A DNA stretch of 38,750 bases from an uncultured Prevotella sp. (GTDB lineage: Bacteria > Bacteroidota > Bacteroidia > Bacteroidales > Bacteroidaceae): NCBI GenBank assembly GCA_946188165.1, contig CAMHTW010000032.1, forward strand, positions 1 to 38,750. Reading direction: 5' to 3'. The notes under the pieces were generated by a model. It made no database searches and was not told the origin of the DNA. It saw only the letters and a program-made list of their open reading frames with translations. Made by a program: the position numbers and the translations under genes. Shown here piece by piece: positions 1-8,904 of the stretch. The stretch's first letter is position 1. Each line of letters opens with the position of its first letter.

Positions 1-17
1 TCAATTGAATTAAGCGT

Positions 18-554
18 ATGGATATAGGAGTAATATCGATGAGATATGCGAGGGCACTCTTGAAGTGTGCTACCGACCAGAAGCAGGAAGACGCTGTCTA
101 TCAAGATATGATGACGGTGGCTAAGAGCTATTTGGAAGTCCCCGCATTACGCCATACAATAGACAATCCCATGCTTTCGAAGGATAAGAAGGAGGCATTG
201 CTTATCGTCGCTGCAGGCGAAAAAAACTGCCAGTTGACTAAGGCTTTCATAGCCCTTGTCTTGAAGGAAGATCGTGAGAACGTGATGCAATTCATGGCCA
301 ACTCGTACATCACGCTTTATCGCAAGCAGAAGAACGTCATTCGTGGCAAACTCATCACTGCTGCACGTGTCTCTGCAGAAACAGAGCAGAAAATGCGTCA
401 GATGGTGGAGAGTAAGACTAATGGTACTGTGGAGTTTGAGACTGAGGTGAATCCCGACATCATCGGTGGCTTCATCTTGGAATATGACACGTTCCGTATG
501 GATGCCAGTGTCAAGTCAAAACTCAACAATATTCTCAACACCTTGAAAAGGTAA
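18..554 (+). CDS. atpH: F1Fo ATP synthase subunit delta
   Basis: Delta subunit of the F1 sector, part of the peripheral stalk that holds the alpha3beta3 head to the membrane Fo part. The 178-residue product has the usual family length and the N-terminal MDIGVISMRYA start that is typical of Bacteroidota homologues, followed by the helical domain and a C-terminal FILEYD-type segment. The ATG at 18 is preferred over the internal ATG at 39 because the upstream residues are conserved in the family as I know it. It is followed by atpA 26 bases downstream and then atpG, so it is the middle of an atp operon whose upstream part (atpF and earlier) lies outside the window. The stop codon is inside a 16-bp tandem duplication (see repeat at 546-577). 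Confidence 0.95.
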   Translation: MDIGVISMRYARALLKCATDQKQEDAVYQDMMTVAKSYLEVPALRHTIDNPMLSKDKKEALLIVAAGEKNCQLTKAFIALVLKEDRENVMQFMANSYITLYRKQKNVIRGKLITAARVSAETEQKMRQMVESKTNGTVEFETEVNPDIIGGFILEYDTFRMDASVKSKLNNILNTLKR

Positions 555-577
555 AAAAGTAAAAAGGTAAAAAAGTA
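546..577 (+). repeat. 16-bp perfect tandem duplication across the atpH stop codon
   Basis: The unit AAAAGGTAAAAAAGTA occurs at 546-561 and 562-577 without mismatch. The atpH stop TAA (552-554) lies in the first copy. Further TAA triplets start at 560, 568 and 576, that is every 8 bases, so stops fall in all three frames. It fills nearly the entire atpH-atpA spacer. Confidence 0.9.
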
Positions 578-580
578 ATT

Positions 581-2167
581 ATGTCAGATAAGATTAAACC
601 AAGCGAAGTATCCCAGGTGCTACTAGAACAGCTGAGAGGCATTCAGAATGCCGAACAGTTTGATGAGGTTGGTACCGTACTTACCGTCAGTGATGGTGTG
701 GCTCGTATCTACGGACTCCGCAATGCTGAAGCTAACGAATTGCTGGAATTCGAGAACGGTACGATGGCTATCGTGATGAACTTGGAGGAGGACAACGTCG
801 GTTGTGTGCTTCTGGGTACCACTTCAGGCATCAAGGAAGGTATGGTGGTGAAGCGTACCAAGCGCATTGCCTCTATCCGTGTCAACGACAATATGCTGGG
901 TCGCGTCATTAACCCATTGGGACAAGCTGTCGACGGAATGGGCGACATAGACCTGAAGGATGCTTTTGAAATGCCGCTTGACCGTAAGGCTCCAGGTGTT
1001 ATCTATCGTCAGCCTGTAAAGGAACCTTTGCAAACGGGTCTGAAGGCTGTCGACTCGATGATTCCTATCGGTCGTGGTCAGCGTGAGTTGATTATTGGTG
1101 ACCGTCAGACGGGTAAGACCGCTATTGCTGTCGACACTATCATCAACCAGAAGAGTTTCTATGAGGCTGGAAAGCCCGTATATTGTATCTATGTTGCCAT
1201 AGGTCAAAAGGCCAGTACTGTTGCAACGCTCGTTCAGACACTGAAGGAGCATGGAGCCATGCCTTACACCATTGTTGTGGCTGCTACTGCTGCCGATCCT
1301 GCAGCTATGCAGTATTATGCACCATTTGCCGGTGCTGCCATCGGTGAATATTTCCGTGACCGCGGCTTCCCCGCACTGGTCGTATATGACGATTTGTCGA
1401 AGCAAGCTGTTGCCTATCGTGAGGTATCGCTGATTCTACGCCGTCCTTCTGGACGTGAGGCTTATCCTGGTGATGTTTTCTATCTGCACTCTCGTCTGTT
1501 GGAGCGTGCGGCTAAGATTAACGAACAGCAGGAAGTGGCCGAGCAGATGAACGACCTTCCAGCTTGCATGAAGGGACACGTAAAGGGTGGTGGCTCATTG
1601 ACTGCTCTGCCTATCATTGAGACACAGGCTGGTGACGTGTCGGCTTACATCCCGACCAACGTGATTTCGATTACCGATGGTCAGATATTCTTGGAGAGCG
1701 ACCTCTTCAATCAGGGCTTCCGTCCTGCCATCAACGTTGGTATTTCGGTATCTCGTGTGGGTGGTTCAGCACAGATTAAGTCTATGAAGAAAGTGGCTGG
1801 TACCTTGAAGATTGACCAGGCACAGTATCGCGAGTTGGAGGCCTTCTCGAAGTTCTCCAGCGATATGGATGCCGTGACAGCTATGACGCTGGACCGTGGT
1901 CGTAAAAATAATCAGTTGTTGATTCAGCCACAGTACAGTCCAATGCCCGTAGGCGAGCAGGTGGCAATCTTATATTGTGGTGTACATGGCTTGATGCGTG
2001 AAGTGCCCATCGATAAGGTGCGTGAGTGTCAGAACCAGTTTCTCGACAAGTTGCGTACATCGGCTCCTGAGGTCATCGAAACGCTGGCAGCAGGTAAGAT
2101 TGACGATGCAACCACTCAGAAGATTGAGGCTGTGATGGCTGATATCGCAGGAACCTATAAAGCTTGA
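581..2167 (+). CDS. atpA: F1Fo ATP synthase subunit alpha
   Basis: Alpha subunit of the catalytic F1 head; it carries the non-catalytic nucleotide sites and forms the alpha3beta3 hexamer with AtpD. The 528-residue product has the N-terminal beta-barrel domain, the P-loop GDRQTGKT at residues 173-180, and the alpha/beta signature region around [14 protein letters not shown]. Length is slightly above the E. coli protein, as is usual in Bacteroidota. It starts with [12 protein letters not shown], 26 bases after atpH, and is followed six bases after its stop by atpG. The identification is secure. Confidence 0.98.
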   Translation: MSDKIKPSEVSQVLLEQLRGIQNAEQFDEVGTVLTVSDGVARIYGLRNAEANELLEFENGTMAIVMNLEEDNVGCVLLGTTSGIKEGMVVKRTKRIASIRVNDNMLGRVINPLGQAVDGMGDIDLKDAFEMPLDRKAPGVIYRQPVKEPLQTGLKAVDSMIPIGRGQRELIIGDRQTGKTAIAVDTIINQKSFYEAGKPVYCIYVAIGQKASTVATLVQTLKEHGAMPYTIVVAATAADPAAMQYYAPFAGAAIGEYFRDRGFPALVVYDDLSKQAVAYREVSLILRRPSGREAYPGDVFYLHSRLLERAAKINEQQEVAEQMNDLPACMKGHVKGGGSLTALPIIETQAGDVSAYIPTNVISITDGQIFLESDLFNQGFRPAINVGISVSRVGGSAQIKSMKKVAGTLKIDQAQYRELEAFSKFSSDMDAVTAMTLDRGRKNNQLLIQPQYSPMPVGEQVAILYCGVHGLMREVPIDKVRECQNQFLDKLRTSAPEVIETLAAGKIDDATTQKIEAVMADIAGTYKA

Positions 2168-2173
2168 TAGCCT

Positions 2174-3145
2174 ATGCCGTCATTAAAAGAGATTAAAGGA
2201 CGTATTGCTTCAGTCAACTCGACGCGCAAAATTACGAGTGCCATGAAGATGGTGGCTTCATCGAAGCTGCACCATGCGCAGGTGGCCATTCAGAACATGT
2301 TGCCGTACGAGACTATGCTGGAGCACATCCTCAAGTCGTTCTTGGCGGCTGAAGCCGAGGCACAGACTATCTATGATCAGGAGCGTCCTGTGAAGCGTGT
2401 CGCCTTAGTGGTGTTTAGCAGCAACTCGTCACTATGTGGTGGTTTCAATGCCAACATCATTAAGATGATGCAGCGCACTGTGGATGCTTATACTGAAGAG
2501 TTAGGGCAGGGTAGTGTCGAGATTTATCCCATTGGTCGAAAGGTGGCCGAGAAAGCACGCAAACTTGGTTACACTTGTTGTGGCGACTATGCTTCACTGG
2601 TTGACCATCCTCAAGTTCACCAGTGTATTGAAATCGCTATGGAGTTAGGCGAAAGGTTTGCTAAAGGCGAGATTGACCGGGTGGAACTGATTTATCATCA
2701 CTTCAAAAGTGCAGGCTCACAAGTGCTGACCGACAAGCAGTTTCTGCCTATCGACATAGAGAGTGAACTCGAACGTGACCATGAGCGCGACTTGACTTCG
2801 AACGTTGCCACCAAGAAGGCGCAGGACTATCTGAAGAAGAATCGCCGACAAAGTGCTGAACGTCAGGAGGGCGAGGCTGTGCCCTTGAACGATAACTTCA
2901 TCGTCGAACCGGACATGAATACTGTGCTCTCTCAGTTGATTCCGAAGATGGGGCACCTGATGCTCTATACAGCTCTGCTTGATAGCGTGGCTTCTGAACA
3001 TGCTGCTCGTATGGTGGCTATGCAGACGGCAACGGATAATGCAGATGAACTATTGCGCCAACTGAACCTACAGTATAACAAGTCACGTCAGCAGGCAATT
3101 ACCTCTGAACTGCTCGACATTGTAGGAGGTAGTGTCAACAATTAG
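2174..3145 (+). CDS. atpG: F1Fo ATP synthase subunit gamma
   Basis: Central rotor stalk of F1, coupling proton or sodium flow to ATP synthesis. The N-terminus (MPSLKEIKGRIASVNSTRKITSAMKMVASSKL) and the C-terminus (NKSRQQAITSELLDIVGG) are the two conserved rotor helices of the family. The 323-residue length exceeds the roughly 290 residues of the E. coli protein; the excess lies in a charged stretch in the second half (about residues 200-245), a region where Bacteroidota proteins are often longer. It is the last gene of the atp operon here: a hairpin terminator follows at 3178 and the next gene has its own promoter. No atpD or atpC follows, consistent with these genes lying at the front of the operon in Bacteroidota. 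Confidence 0.97.
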   Translation: MPSLKEIKGRIASVNSTRKITSAMKMVASSKLHHAQVAIQNMLPYETMLEHILKSFLAAEAEAQTIYDQERPVKRVALVVFSSNSSLCGGFNANIIKMMQRTVDAYTEELGQGSVEIYPIGRKVAEKARKLGYTCCGDYASLVDHPQVHQCIEIAMELGERFAKGEIDRVELIYHHFKSAGSQVLTDKQFLPIDIESELERDHERDLTSNVATKKAQDYLKKNRRQSAERQEGEAVPLNDNFIVEPDMNTVLSQLIPKMGHLMLYTALLDSVASEHAARMVAMQTATDNADELLRQLNLQYNKSRQQAITSELLDIVGGSVNN

Positions 3146-3177
3146 CGATGTGATATTTTTGCTGATTTCATTTTTAT

Positions 3178-3212
3178 AATCACCCTTGTTCAATTAGAAC
3201 GGGGGTGATTTT
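3178..3212 (+). terminator. Terminator of the atp operon
   Basis: Inverted repeat AATCACCC (3178-3185) and GGGTGATT (3203-3210), an 8-bp stem with a 17-base loop, 32 bases after the atpG stop. The T run after the stem is short, so termination strength is uncertain. Confidence 0.65.
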
Positions 3213-3310
3213 GAGTATGCCTTTTTCTGCAACCTTCAAGTACACCATAACACATACACTGCAAAAAAGTACGCAACAGTGACTGTTTACCCATTTTTAT
3301 TTGGGGTTTT

Positions 3311-3342
3311 TCTGTGTTTTTACAGAAAATTTTGTATCTTTG
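3311..3342 (+). promoter_or_regulatory. Bacteroidota-type promoter for the 3419-12247 operon
   Basis: The -7 box TATCTTTG is at 3335-3342. Twenty bases upstream lies TCTG (3311-3314), a one-mismatch version of the TTTG -33 element. The first ATG is 77 bases downstream of the -7 box, leaving an A-rich leader of about 70 bases. Confidence 0.65.
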
Positions 3343-3418
3343 CAGCGGATAGATGAACAATAGTCATAAAATACAAGTACCGTCCACTATAAGCAACAAG
3401 ATATAAAACAAAATATTT

Positions 3419-4585
3419 ATGGCAGCAATAAAGATATTAAGCGTTGACGACGAGGCTCCCTTGGAGCTACTTATGAAACAATACTTTAGACGAAAGATCC
3501 GCAATGGTGAGTATGAGTTCTTCTTTGCTCACAATGGCTTGGAGGCCCTCTCCATCCTGTATAACAACCCAGACATTGAGATTGTCCTCTCAGACATTAA
3601 TATGCCCGAGATGGATGGCCTTACACTTTTGGCCAAAGTAAACGAGATGCGCAATCCTGCACTGCGCGTCATTATGGTAAGTGCATACGGTGACATGAAG
3701 AACATCCGTGAGGCAATGAATAACGGTGCTTTTGACTTTGCCACAAAACCCATAGACATGGACGACCTAAGTCTGACGATTGAGAAGGCCATCGCACAGA
3801 TAAACTATGTCCATGAGTCCATGAAGGAACATGCACAGTTGGAGTCACTGAAAAATGACCTGACTACAGCCCGCGATATACAGCAGTATATCCTGCCACG
3901 CGTGTTCCCGCCATTTCCTGAATACACAGACAAAGTGGATATCTACGCATCGATGGAGGCCGCCAAGGATATAGGAGGCGATTTCTACGACTTTTTCCGT
4001 ATCGATGACGACCATATCGCACTTGTCGTAGCCGATGTCTGCGGCAAAGGAATTCCCGCTGCGCTGTTCATGGCTGTCAGTCGTACTATTATCCGTTCAA
4101 AAGGTATGCAAGGGTGTAGTGCCGAGACGTGTATGACGGAGTCTAACCATCTGTTGGCAGCCTATTCTATCGATAATATGTTTGTCACCGTGTTTTATGC
4201 TATCTACAACGTCAAGACCGGTTTCATCAGCTACAGCAATGCCGGTCACAATCCTCCACTCTTATTAAGGCAGGACGGCAGCGTTAGCGAACTGCCTGTT
4301 ATGGAGAATACCATTGTGGGCGTGATAGATAACATTGAATATCAGAAGGACACCCTTCAACTGGAACAAGGCGACACGTTGTTCATGTTTACTGACGGCG
4401 TGACCGAAGCCACAGATGCAGCATACAATGAGTTCGGTGTTGAGCGTCTGGGCGATATTCTCAGTCAACATTCGCATAGTAACTGCCAGCAGATTGTCGA
4501 AGCAGTCAAGAAAGGTGTCAAAGACTTTGTAGGTGAGACAGAACAAAGTGATGACATCACGATGTTAGTTGTTAAAAGACTATAA
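3419..4585 (+). CDS. Response regulator with C-terminal SpoIIE/PP2C phosphatase domain
   Basis: Cytosolic response regulator that most likely dephosphorylates an anti-anti-sigma (STAS) protein when phosphorylated, as RsbU/RssB-type PP2C proteins do. Residues 1-125 are a receiver domain with acidic pair D10/D11, phosphoacceptor D59 (LSDINMPEMDG), S88 and K110. A helical linker (about 125-165) contains the ARDIQQYILP motif typical before PP2C domains. Residues 170-388 are the phosphatase, with metal ligands visible as D188/D191 (GGDFYD), D206 (ADVCGKG), D326 (FTDG) and D378/D379 (SDDI), plus SNAGHNPP at 273-280. All catalytic positions are intact. It is the first gene of a five-gene operon with two kinase-like genes, which makes it the obvious receiver of their signal. 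No STAS or anti-sigma gene is in the window, so its target is unknown. Confidence 0.93.
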   Translation: MAAIKILSVDDEAPLELLMKQYFRRKIRNGEYEFFFAHNGLEALSILYNNPDIEIVLSDINMPEMDGLTLLAKVNEMRNPALRVIMVSAYGDMKNIREAMNNGAFDFATKPIDMDDLSLTIEKAIAQINYVHESMKEHAQLESLKNDLTTARDIQQYILPRVFPPFPEYTDKVDIYASMEAAKDIGGDFYDFFRIDDDHIALVVADVCGKGIPAALFMAVSRTIIRSKGMQGCSAETCMTESNHLLAAYSIDNMFVTVFYAIYNVKTGFISYSNAGHNPPLLLRQDGSVSELPVMENTIVGVIDNIEYQKDTLQLEQGDTLFMFTDGVTEATDAAYNEFGVERLGDILSQHSHSNCQQIVEAVKKGVKDFVGETEQSDDITMLVVKRL

Positions 4586-4586
4586 G

Positions 4587-6146
4587 ATGAAAAGGCAGGA
4601 GGTTATCATATGCGTAATGGGAGTTTTATTGCTGTCAACGATGGCAATAGGACTTTATACAAATCATGCTAACCGTGAACGTATCAACGAATTGGAATCT
4701 CAACTTAGTGTACTGCGCGCACAAGAGAAGCGTTCGGCGGTCGACCGCCGTGTGAGCAAACAGATGGAACAGATAGCATACGGACAGCAGGCCCTCTCAG
4801 AGGAACGCAGTCAAGAAGCTATCCACCAGTCAGAGATTGCCAAAAAAATGACAATCCTGTCAGAAGCAGAACGTAAGAAGGCCATCGAAGCGCAGGGTAC
4901 AGCAGAAAAAGCGGCTGCTGAGGCTATGGCTGCCTACCAGATGGAAGAACAACAGCGTAACGAGGCTGACAGGCAGCGCCGTCAGGCAGAACATGCCAAG
5001 CTGGTTGCCGACACGTTGAACTATATCTCGTTAGGACGTACCCTCGGCGCACAGTCTTACTCCATTTATCAGACCGGAGAAACAGAACTTGGCAATATGC
5101 TGGCCTACGCATCCTACCTCTACACCCAAGACTACGGTGGTGATCTTTACACACCCTCGGTGTTCCAGGCTCTGACACAGTCGGCAGACAGCCGCCGCAG
5201 CTGGAGCAGTCATAAAGGCAGCATTTCCTGCATCAATATTTCACCGAAAAGTGGAAATCTGCTGACTGTAAGCACTTATGGTGAGCTATTCTCACACAGT
5301 ATACATGACAACAGGATGAAGACGGATCGTCTAATAAACGACCGCCAATACTGTTTCCGCGATGTGTATGCTTCCAAGAGCGGCAAATGCTATGCTATCA
5401 GCAGTACTGGTCACTTGGTGATTGTCGATGGAAGCAGCTCCCGAGTCATGATTGTTGAGAAAATTGACAAACCATTTAGTCTGCAGGACATGAACGATGG
5501 GAAACAACTGCTTGTCATTGGCGAGAATAGCGTGGCACTTCTCGACATAAACACCGACAGAATCCTCGGTACGCGTCGTCTGCCATTCCGTATCATGTAT
5601 AGTAGCCGACGTGACTATTGCCCCCTGCTCTTCGACAATCGTGGCGGTATGCACTTGGTTAAAAGCCTTGCCGACATTACTAACGAGAGAACGGGACTTG
5701 AAGGACAAGTTACAGCCTTTGCCAGCAGCAAGAATGAGCATCTTGCCGCATACGGTATGTACGACGGTACCATCTGGCTGATAAATAGCAGTGGCAAAAA
5801 AAATAAGCTTGTAGGGCACCTCTCACAGGTGACAAAGCTTAAGTTTAATGGCAAACGTCTATACTCTTCCAGCTACGATGGTAAACTGCTTTTCTGGATG
5901 ACCAACGACCAGCAGATAAAGCCCATCACACTATTCCAGTCGAGCAGCTGGCTTACCGATTTTGTATTCAGTACCGACAAAGACTACATTTGGACGGGTG
6001 AGCAAAACGGCACCGTTAATGTATATCTTATCTCTCTGCCTAAGATAGCCAATCGCCTGAGTCAGAAAGTGAAACGCGACTTCACGCAGGAGGAATGGAA
6101 ATACTATGTGGGAAAAGGCATACCCTTTAGGAAGTTGAAAGAATAA
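4587..6146 (+). CDS. Membrane-anchored coiled-coil protein with C-terminal WD40-like beta-propeller
   Basis: Function unknown. The 519-residue product begins with a short cytosolic tail and one membrane segment (about residues 5-24), then a long Ala/Glu/Gln-rich coiled coil (about 29-140), a short helical region containing LGRTLGAQSYSIYQ, and from about residue 190 repeated WD40/quinoprotein-like blades (for example the HLSQVTKLKFNGKRLYSSS and SYDGKLLFW segments). The ATG at 4587 is chosen, one base after the stop of the preceding gene; a TTG 18 bases upstream is in frame but lies inside the upstream gene. The layout resembles propeller proteins with helical preambles that scaffold signalling complexes. 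Its place between the phosphatase and the sensor suggests a structural or sensing role in the same pathway; this is inference. Confidence 0.85.
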   Translation: MKRQEVIICVMGVLLLSTMAIGLYTNHANRERINELESQLSVLRAQEKRSAVDRRVSKQMEQIAYGQQALSEERSQEAIHQSEIAKKMTILSEAERKKAIEAQGTAEKAAAEAMAAYQMEEQQRNEADRQRRQAEHAKLVADTLNYISLGRTLGAQSYSIYQTGETELGNMLAYASYLYTQDYGGDLYTPSVFQALTQSADSRRSWSSHKGSISCINISPKSGNLLTVSTYGELFSHSIHDNRMKTDRLINDRQYCFRDVYASKSGKCYAISSTGHLVIVDGSSSRVMIVEKIDKPFSLQDMNDGKQLLVIGENSVALLDINTDRILGTRRLPFRIMYSSRRDYCPLLFDNRGGMHLVKSLADITNERTGLEGQVTAFASSKNEHLAAYGMYDGTIWLINSSGKKNKLVGHLSQVTKLKFNGKRLYSSSYDGKLLFWMTNDQQIKPITLFQSSSWLTDFVFSTDKDYIWTGEQNGTVNVYLISLPKIANRLSQKVKRDFTQEEWKYYVGKGIPFRKLKE

Positions 6147-6174
6147 AGAATTGAAGGTTTTAAATAAGGCAAAC

Positions 6175-8904
6175 ATGAAGAGAAGTTTAAAAGGGTTTGT
6201 GAGGAGAAAAGGGCTGTGTACATGTTTACGCACAGCATTATTATCCTTTTCTATTCTTCAATTCTTTTATTTTACTGCACCTGCAGCAGCTCAGGGACTT
6301 CCGCTTATCCGCAATTTCACAGTGGCAGAATATGGCGGGCACAACCGTTGTTACGACATAGAGACCGACGAGGACGGCACGGTGTATGTTGCCAATTTCG
6401 AAGGACTGCTCTACTACGACCGTGTCCGGTGGCGCATCATTTACACTCCTGACATCAGTCGTGTTACTGTCGTATATCGTGACAGTAAGAACACGGTGTG
6501 GGTCGGTGGCTTCAATTTCTTTGCCCGTTTACAGCGGCGCGGCAATGGTGAACTCGTGATGCAGCAGATAGGGAAAGGCGTGTTTGAAGGTGAAGTTATG
6601 GAGATTTTTGAGGATGCCGGAACTTTGCAGTTTATAGCCAGTGATAATAAAATTTATCAGGTGAAAGGAGGAAAAGGCGAAGAATTGCCCACTGTCTCGC
6701 TGTACAAACGTATCAACGCCAATTTCAAGCCTGGTATAGAGTCAGAAATTGTGTCGCTGGAGGCCGTGAAATCCAATGCTGGAAATCCCGTTCTGGACAA
6801 TATTACCCAAAAAGAGCAGTTGGATGGTGGACTTCAGGTGATGGTGAAGAAAAATAGCGGACTGATTGTTGCCGATAATTTGGGACGCGAACTCTACACT
6901 ATTACTGAAGACGACGGTCTGTGCTCCAATCAGGTGTCCTACATAGCCTACGATCATCATGGTTTACTATGGGGCGCTACCGTTCATGGTATTTTTGCCA
7001 TAGAAATACCCTCGGTCTATAGTTACATTTTGAACAAGGACGGACTCTCAGGAGAGATTCACTCCATTACCGCTTTTGATGGAAAGATATACGCAGGTGG
7101 CACCAACGGTCTCTACTGTATCAGTGCACGAAAACTACATCGTATTCCAGACATCACTAATATCTGCTGGACATTGTGCCATCAGAATGGTTATTTGCTC
7201 GCTGCGACCTCAAGTGGCATTTTCAGAATAGCTTCTAATGGCAGCGTGAGCCGGATTACAGACAATTCGACTACGGCTATGCTGGTAGATGATGATAAGG
7301 TGTATGCCGGTGAGCCTGATGGTGTGTGGCTTTACCAGTCAGACTTTCGGCAGCGGACGAAGGTCAGCAGCCTACAGTTAGTAATGAATATTCAAAAGTA
7401 TGCTAAAGGTAATGTCTTCCTGCAGAACGTTCATGGCAAGACCGAAGGCAGGAATCCCGGTAAGACAAAAGAACCAGTTGCAGAGTTGCCTGGCTACCTG
7501 ATGAAACCGCTTAGTGACATTGAGATAAAGGCTCAGTACCGATATGGCAACCAATTGTGGATAGGTGGTGATGAAGTGCTTGCCGTCATAGAAACCGACA
7601 AGATGCAACTTGCCAGGCTTTCCGACTGTCGGTCACTGCGTTTCCGCAGTATTACGATGGGCAGTGACAGTGTGCTTTGGGGCGGTTATGGAACGATGCC
7701 CAAGACGCTTCCGAAGTTAAACAGTGATGAGAGAAACCTGCATTTCTACTATGCACTCGACTATACACCGCTTTCTGGCAAGACGCAGTATCGTTACAGG
7801 CTGAATAACAGTCAATGGAGTACGTGGACTGAGAAGCAGGACGTGGAGTTCTTGAACCTGCCGTCTGGCTCTTATAACCTCAGCGTTCAAGCCCGGTTAG
7901 CCAACGGCGAACTGTCGGATGTGACTTCTATTGAGTTCAGCATCGCCTATCCGTTGCTGATGCGCTGGTATATGTATTTGATCTATGTTGTCATTCTTGC
8001 CTATATCGTCTGGTTGCTTTTCCGCTATCGTCTGAAGAGACTTCAAAGGGACAAGATTAAACTGGAGCAAATCGTTGAAGAACGTACAGCCGACCTCCGC
8101 AATGCCCAGCATGAACTGATTCGCCAAGAGAAGATGGCCTCAGTGGGTAAACTGACAGAGGGACTCATTGACCGCATTCTGAACCCGATGAACTATATCA
8201 TCAACTTCTCGAAGATGTCTAACGACCTGCTGAGAGACCTGAAAGAGAACATTGACAACAATAAAGAACATATCGACTCTGATGACTATGAGGACACTTT
8301 AGATGTGCTCGACATGCTGACAGAGAATCTTCAGAATGTTGATAAGTATGGACAAAACACTACCCGTACGCTGAAGGCAATGGAAGAAATGCTGAAAGAC
8401 CGCACGGGAGGCTATGTTGACATGGACTTGCTGCCTGTGCTCCGACAGGATGAGAAGATGCTGGCCAACTACTACGCCAAGGAGATTGAGCAGTATCATA
8501 TCCACATCTCATTTTATCTGCCTGACGGTGCGATGCCGCTGCATGGGAATCCCGACATGCTCAGCAAGACCATGATGAGTCTGCTGGGCAATGCAGTGTA
8601 TGCTGTAGTGAAAAAGGCACAGAAACAACAACAATACAATCCGGAAATATCTCTCACTGCTACAGTAACAGACGGACAATATATTCTGAAGGTCCGCGAT
8701 AATGGTGTCGGCATTGAAGAGAAAATTCTCGGAAAAATATTCGACCCCTTCTTCACTACCAAGACCACCGAAGAGGCAGCAGGTGTAGGCCTATACCTGA
8801 GTCGCGAAATCATACAGAATCATGGCGGAGACATGAGTGCCGTATCTACTAAGGACGATTATACAGAGTTTACAATTACGTTATCAAACAATCAAACGAT
8901 ATGA
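6175..8904 (+). CDS. Two-component-regulator-propeller sensor with degenerate histidine-kinase domain
   Basis: Membrane sensor of 909 residues. It has a hydrophobic N-terminal export signal ending near AAAQ (about residue 40), a long periplasmic propeller with Reg_prop-type repeats (for example LLWGATVHGIF, KIYAGGTNGLYCIS), a Y_Y_Y domain (about 515-590, YRYRLNNSQWSTW), one membrane segment (about 598-617), a coiled coil, an H-box-like region and a HATPase domain. The HATPase has N box (LLGNAVYAV), G1 (DNGVGI, from D842), F box (FDPFFTTK) and G2 (GVGLYLS), so ATP binding looks intact. At the H box the sequence reads GLIDRILNPMNY where the next gene has GIAHEIQNPLNF: the phosphoacceptor His is Asp666. 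The ATG at 6175 is preferred over an in-frame TTG at 6151. It overlaps the following kinase gene by four bases. Confidence 0.9.
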   Translation: MKRSLKGFVRRKGLCTCLRTALLSFSILQFFYFTAPAAAQGLPLIRNFTVAEYGGHNRCYDIETDEDGTVYVANFEGLLYYDRVRWRIIYTPDISRVTVVYRDSKNTVWVGGFNFFARLQRRGNGELVMQQIGKGVFEGEVMEIFEDAGTLQFIASDNKIYQVKGGKGEELPTVSLYKRINANFKPGIESEIVSLEAVKSNAGNPVLDNITQKEQLDGGLQVMVKKNSGLIVADNLGRELYTITEDDGLCSNQVSYIAYDHHGLLWGATVHGIFAIEIPSVYSYILNKDGLSGEIHSITAFDGKIYAGGTNGLYCISARKLHRIPDITNICWTLCHQNGYLLAATSSGIFRIASNGSVSRITDNSTTAMLVDDDKVYAGEPDGVWLYQSDFRQRTKVSSLQLVMNIQKYAKGNVFLQNVHGKTEGRNPGKTKEPVAELPGYLMKPLSDIEIKAQYRYGNQLWIGGDEVLAVIETDKMQLARLSDCRSLRFRSITMGSDSVLWGGYGTMPKTLPKLNSDERNLHFYYALDYTPLSGKTQYRYRLNNSQWSTWTEKQDVEFLNLPSGSYNLSVQARLANGELSDVTSIEFSIAYPLLMRWYMYLIYVVILAYIVWLLFRYRLKRLQRDKIKLEQIVEERTADLRNAQHELIRQEKMASVGKLTEGLIDRILNPMNYIINFSKMSNDLLRDLKENIDNNKEHIDSDDYEDTLDVLDMLTENLQNVDKYGQNTTRTLKAMEEMLKDRTGGYVDMDLLPVLRQDEKMLANYYAKEIEQYHIHISFYLPDGAMPLHGNPDMLSKTMMSLLGNAVYAVVKKAQKQQQYNPEISLTATVTDGQYILKVRDNGVGIEEKILGKIFDPFFTTKTTEEAAGVGLYLSREIIQNHGGDMSAVSTKDDYTEFTITLSNNQTI

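Noticed and set aside
4569..4586. TTG start for the propeller protein overlapping the REC-PP2C gene
   Set aside because: An ATG at 4587, one base after the upstream stop, gives the normal N-terminus before the membrane segment.
6151..6174. TTG start for the propeller sensor
   Set aside because: ATG at 6175 gives a basic start before the hydrophobic signal and needs no rare start codon.
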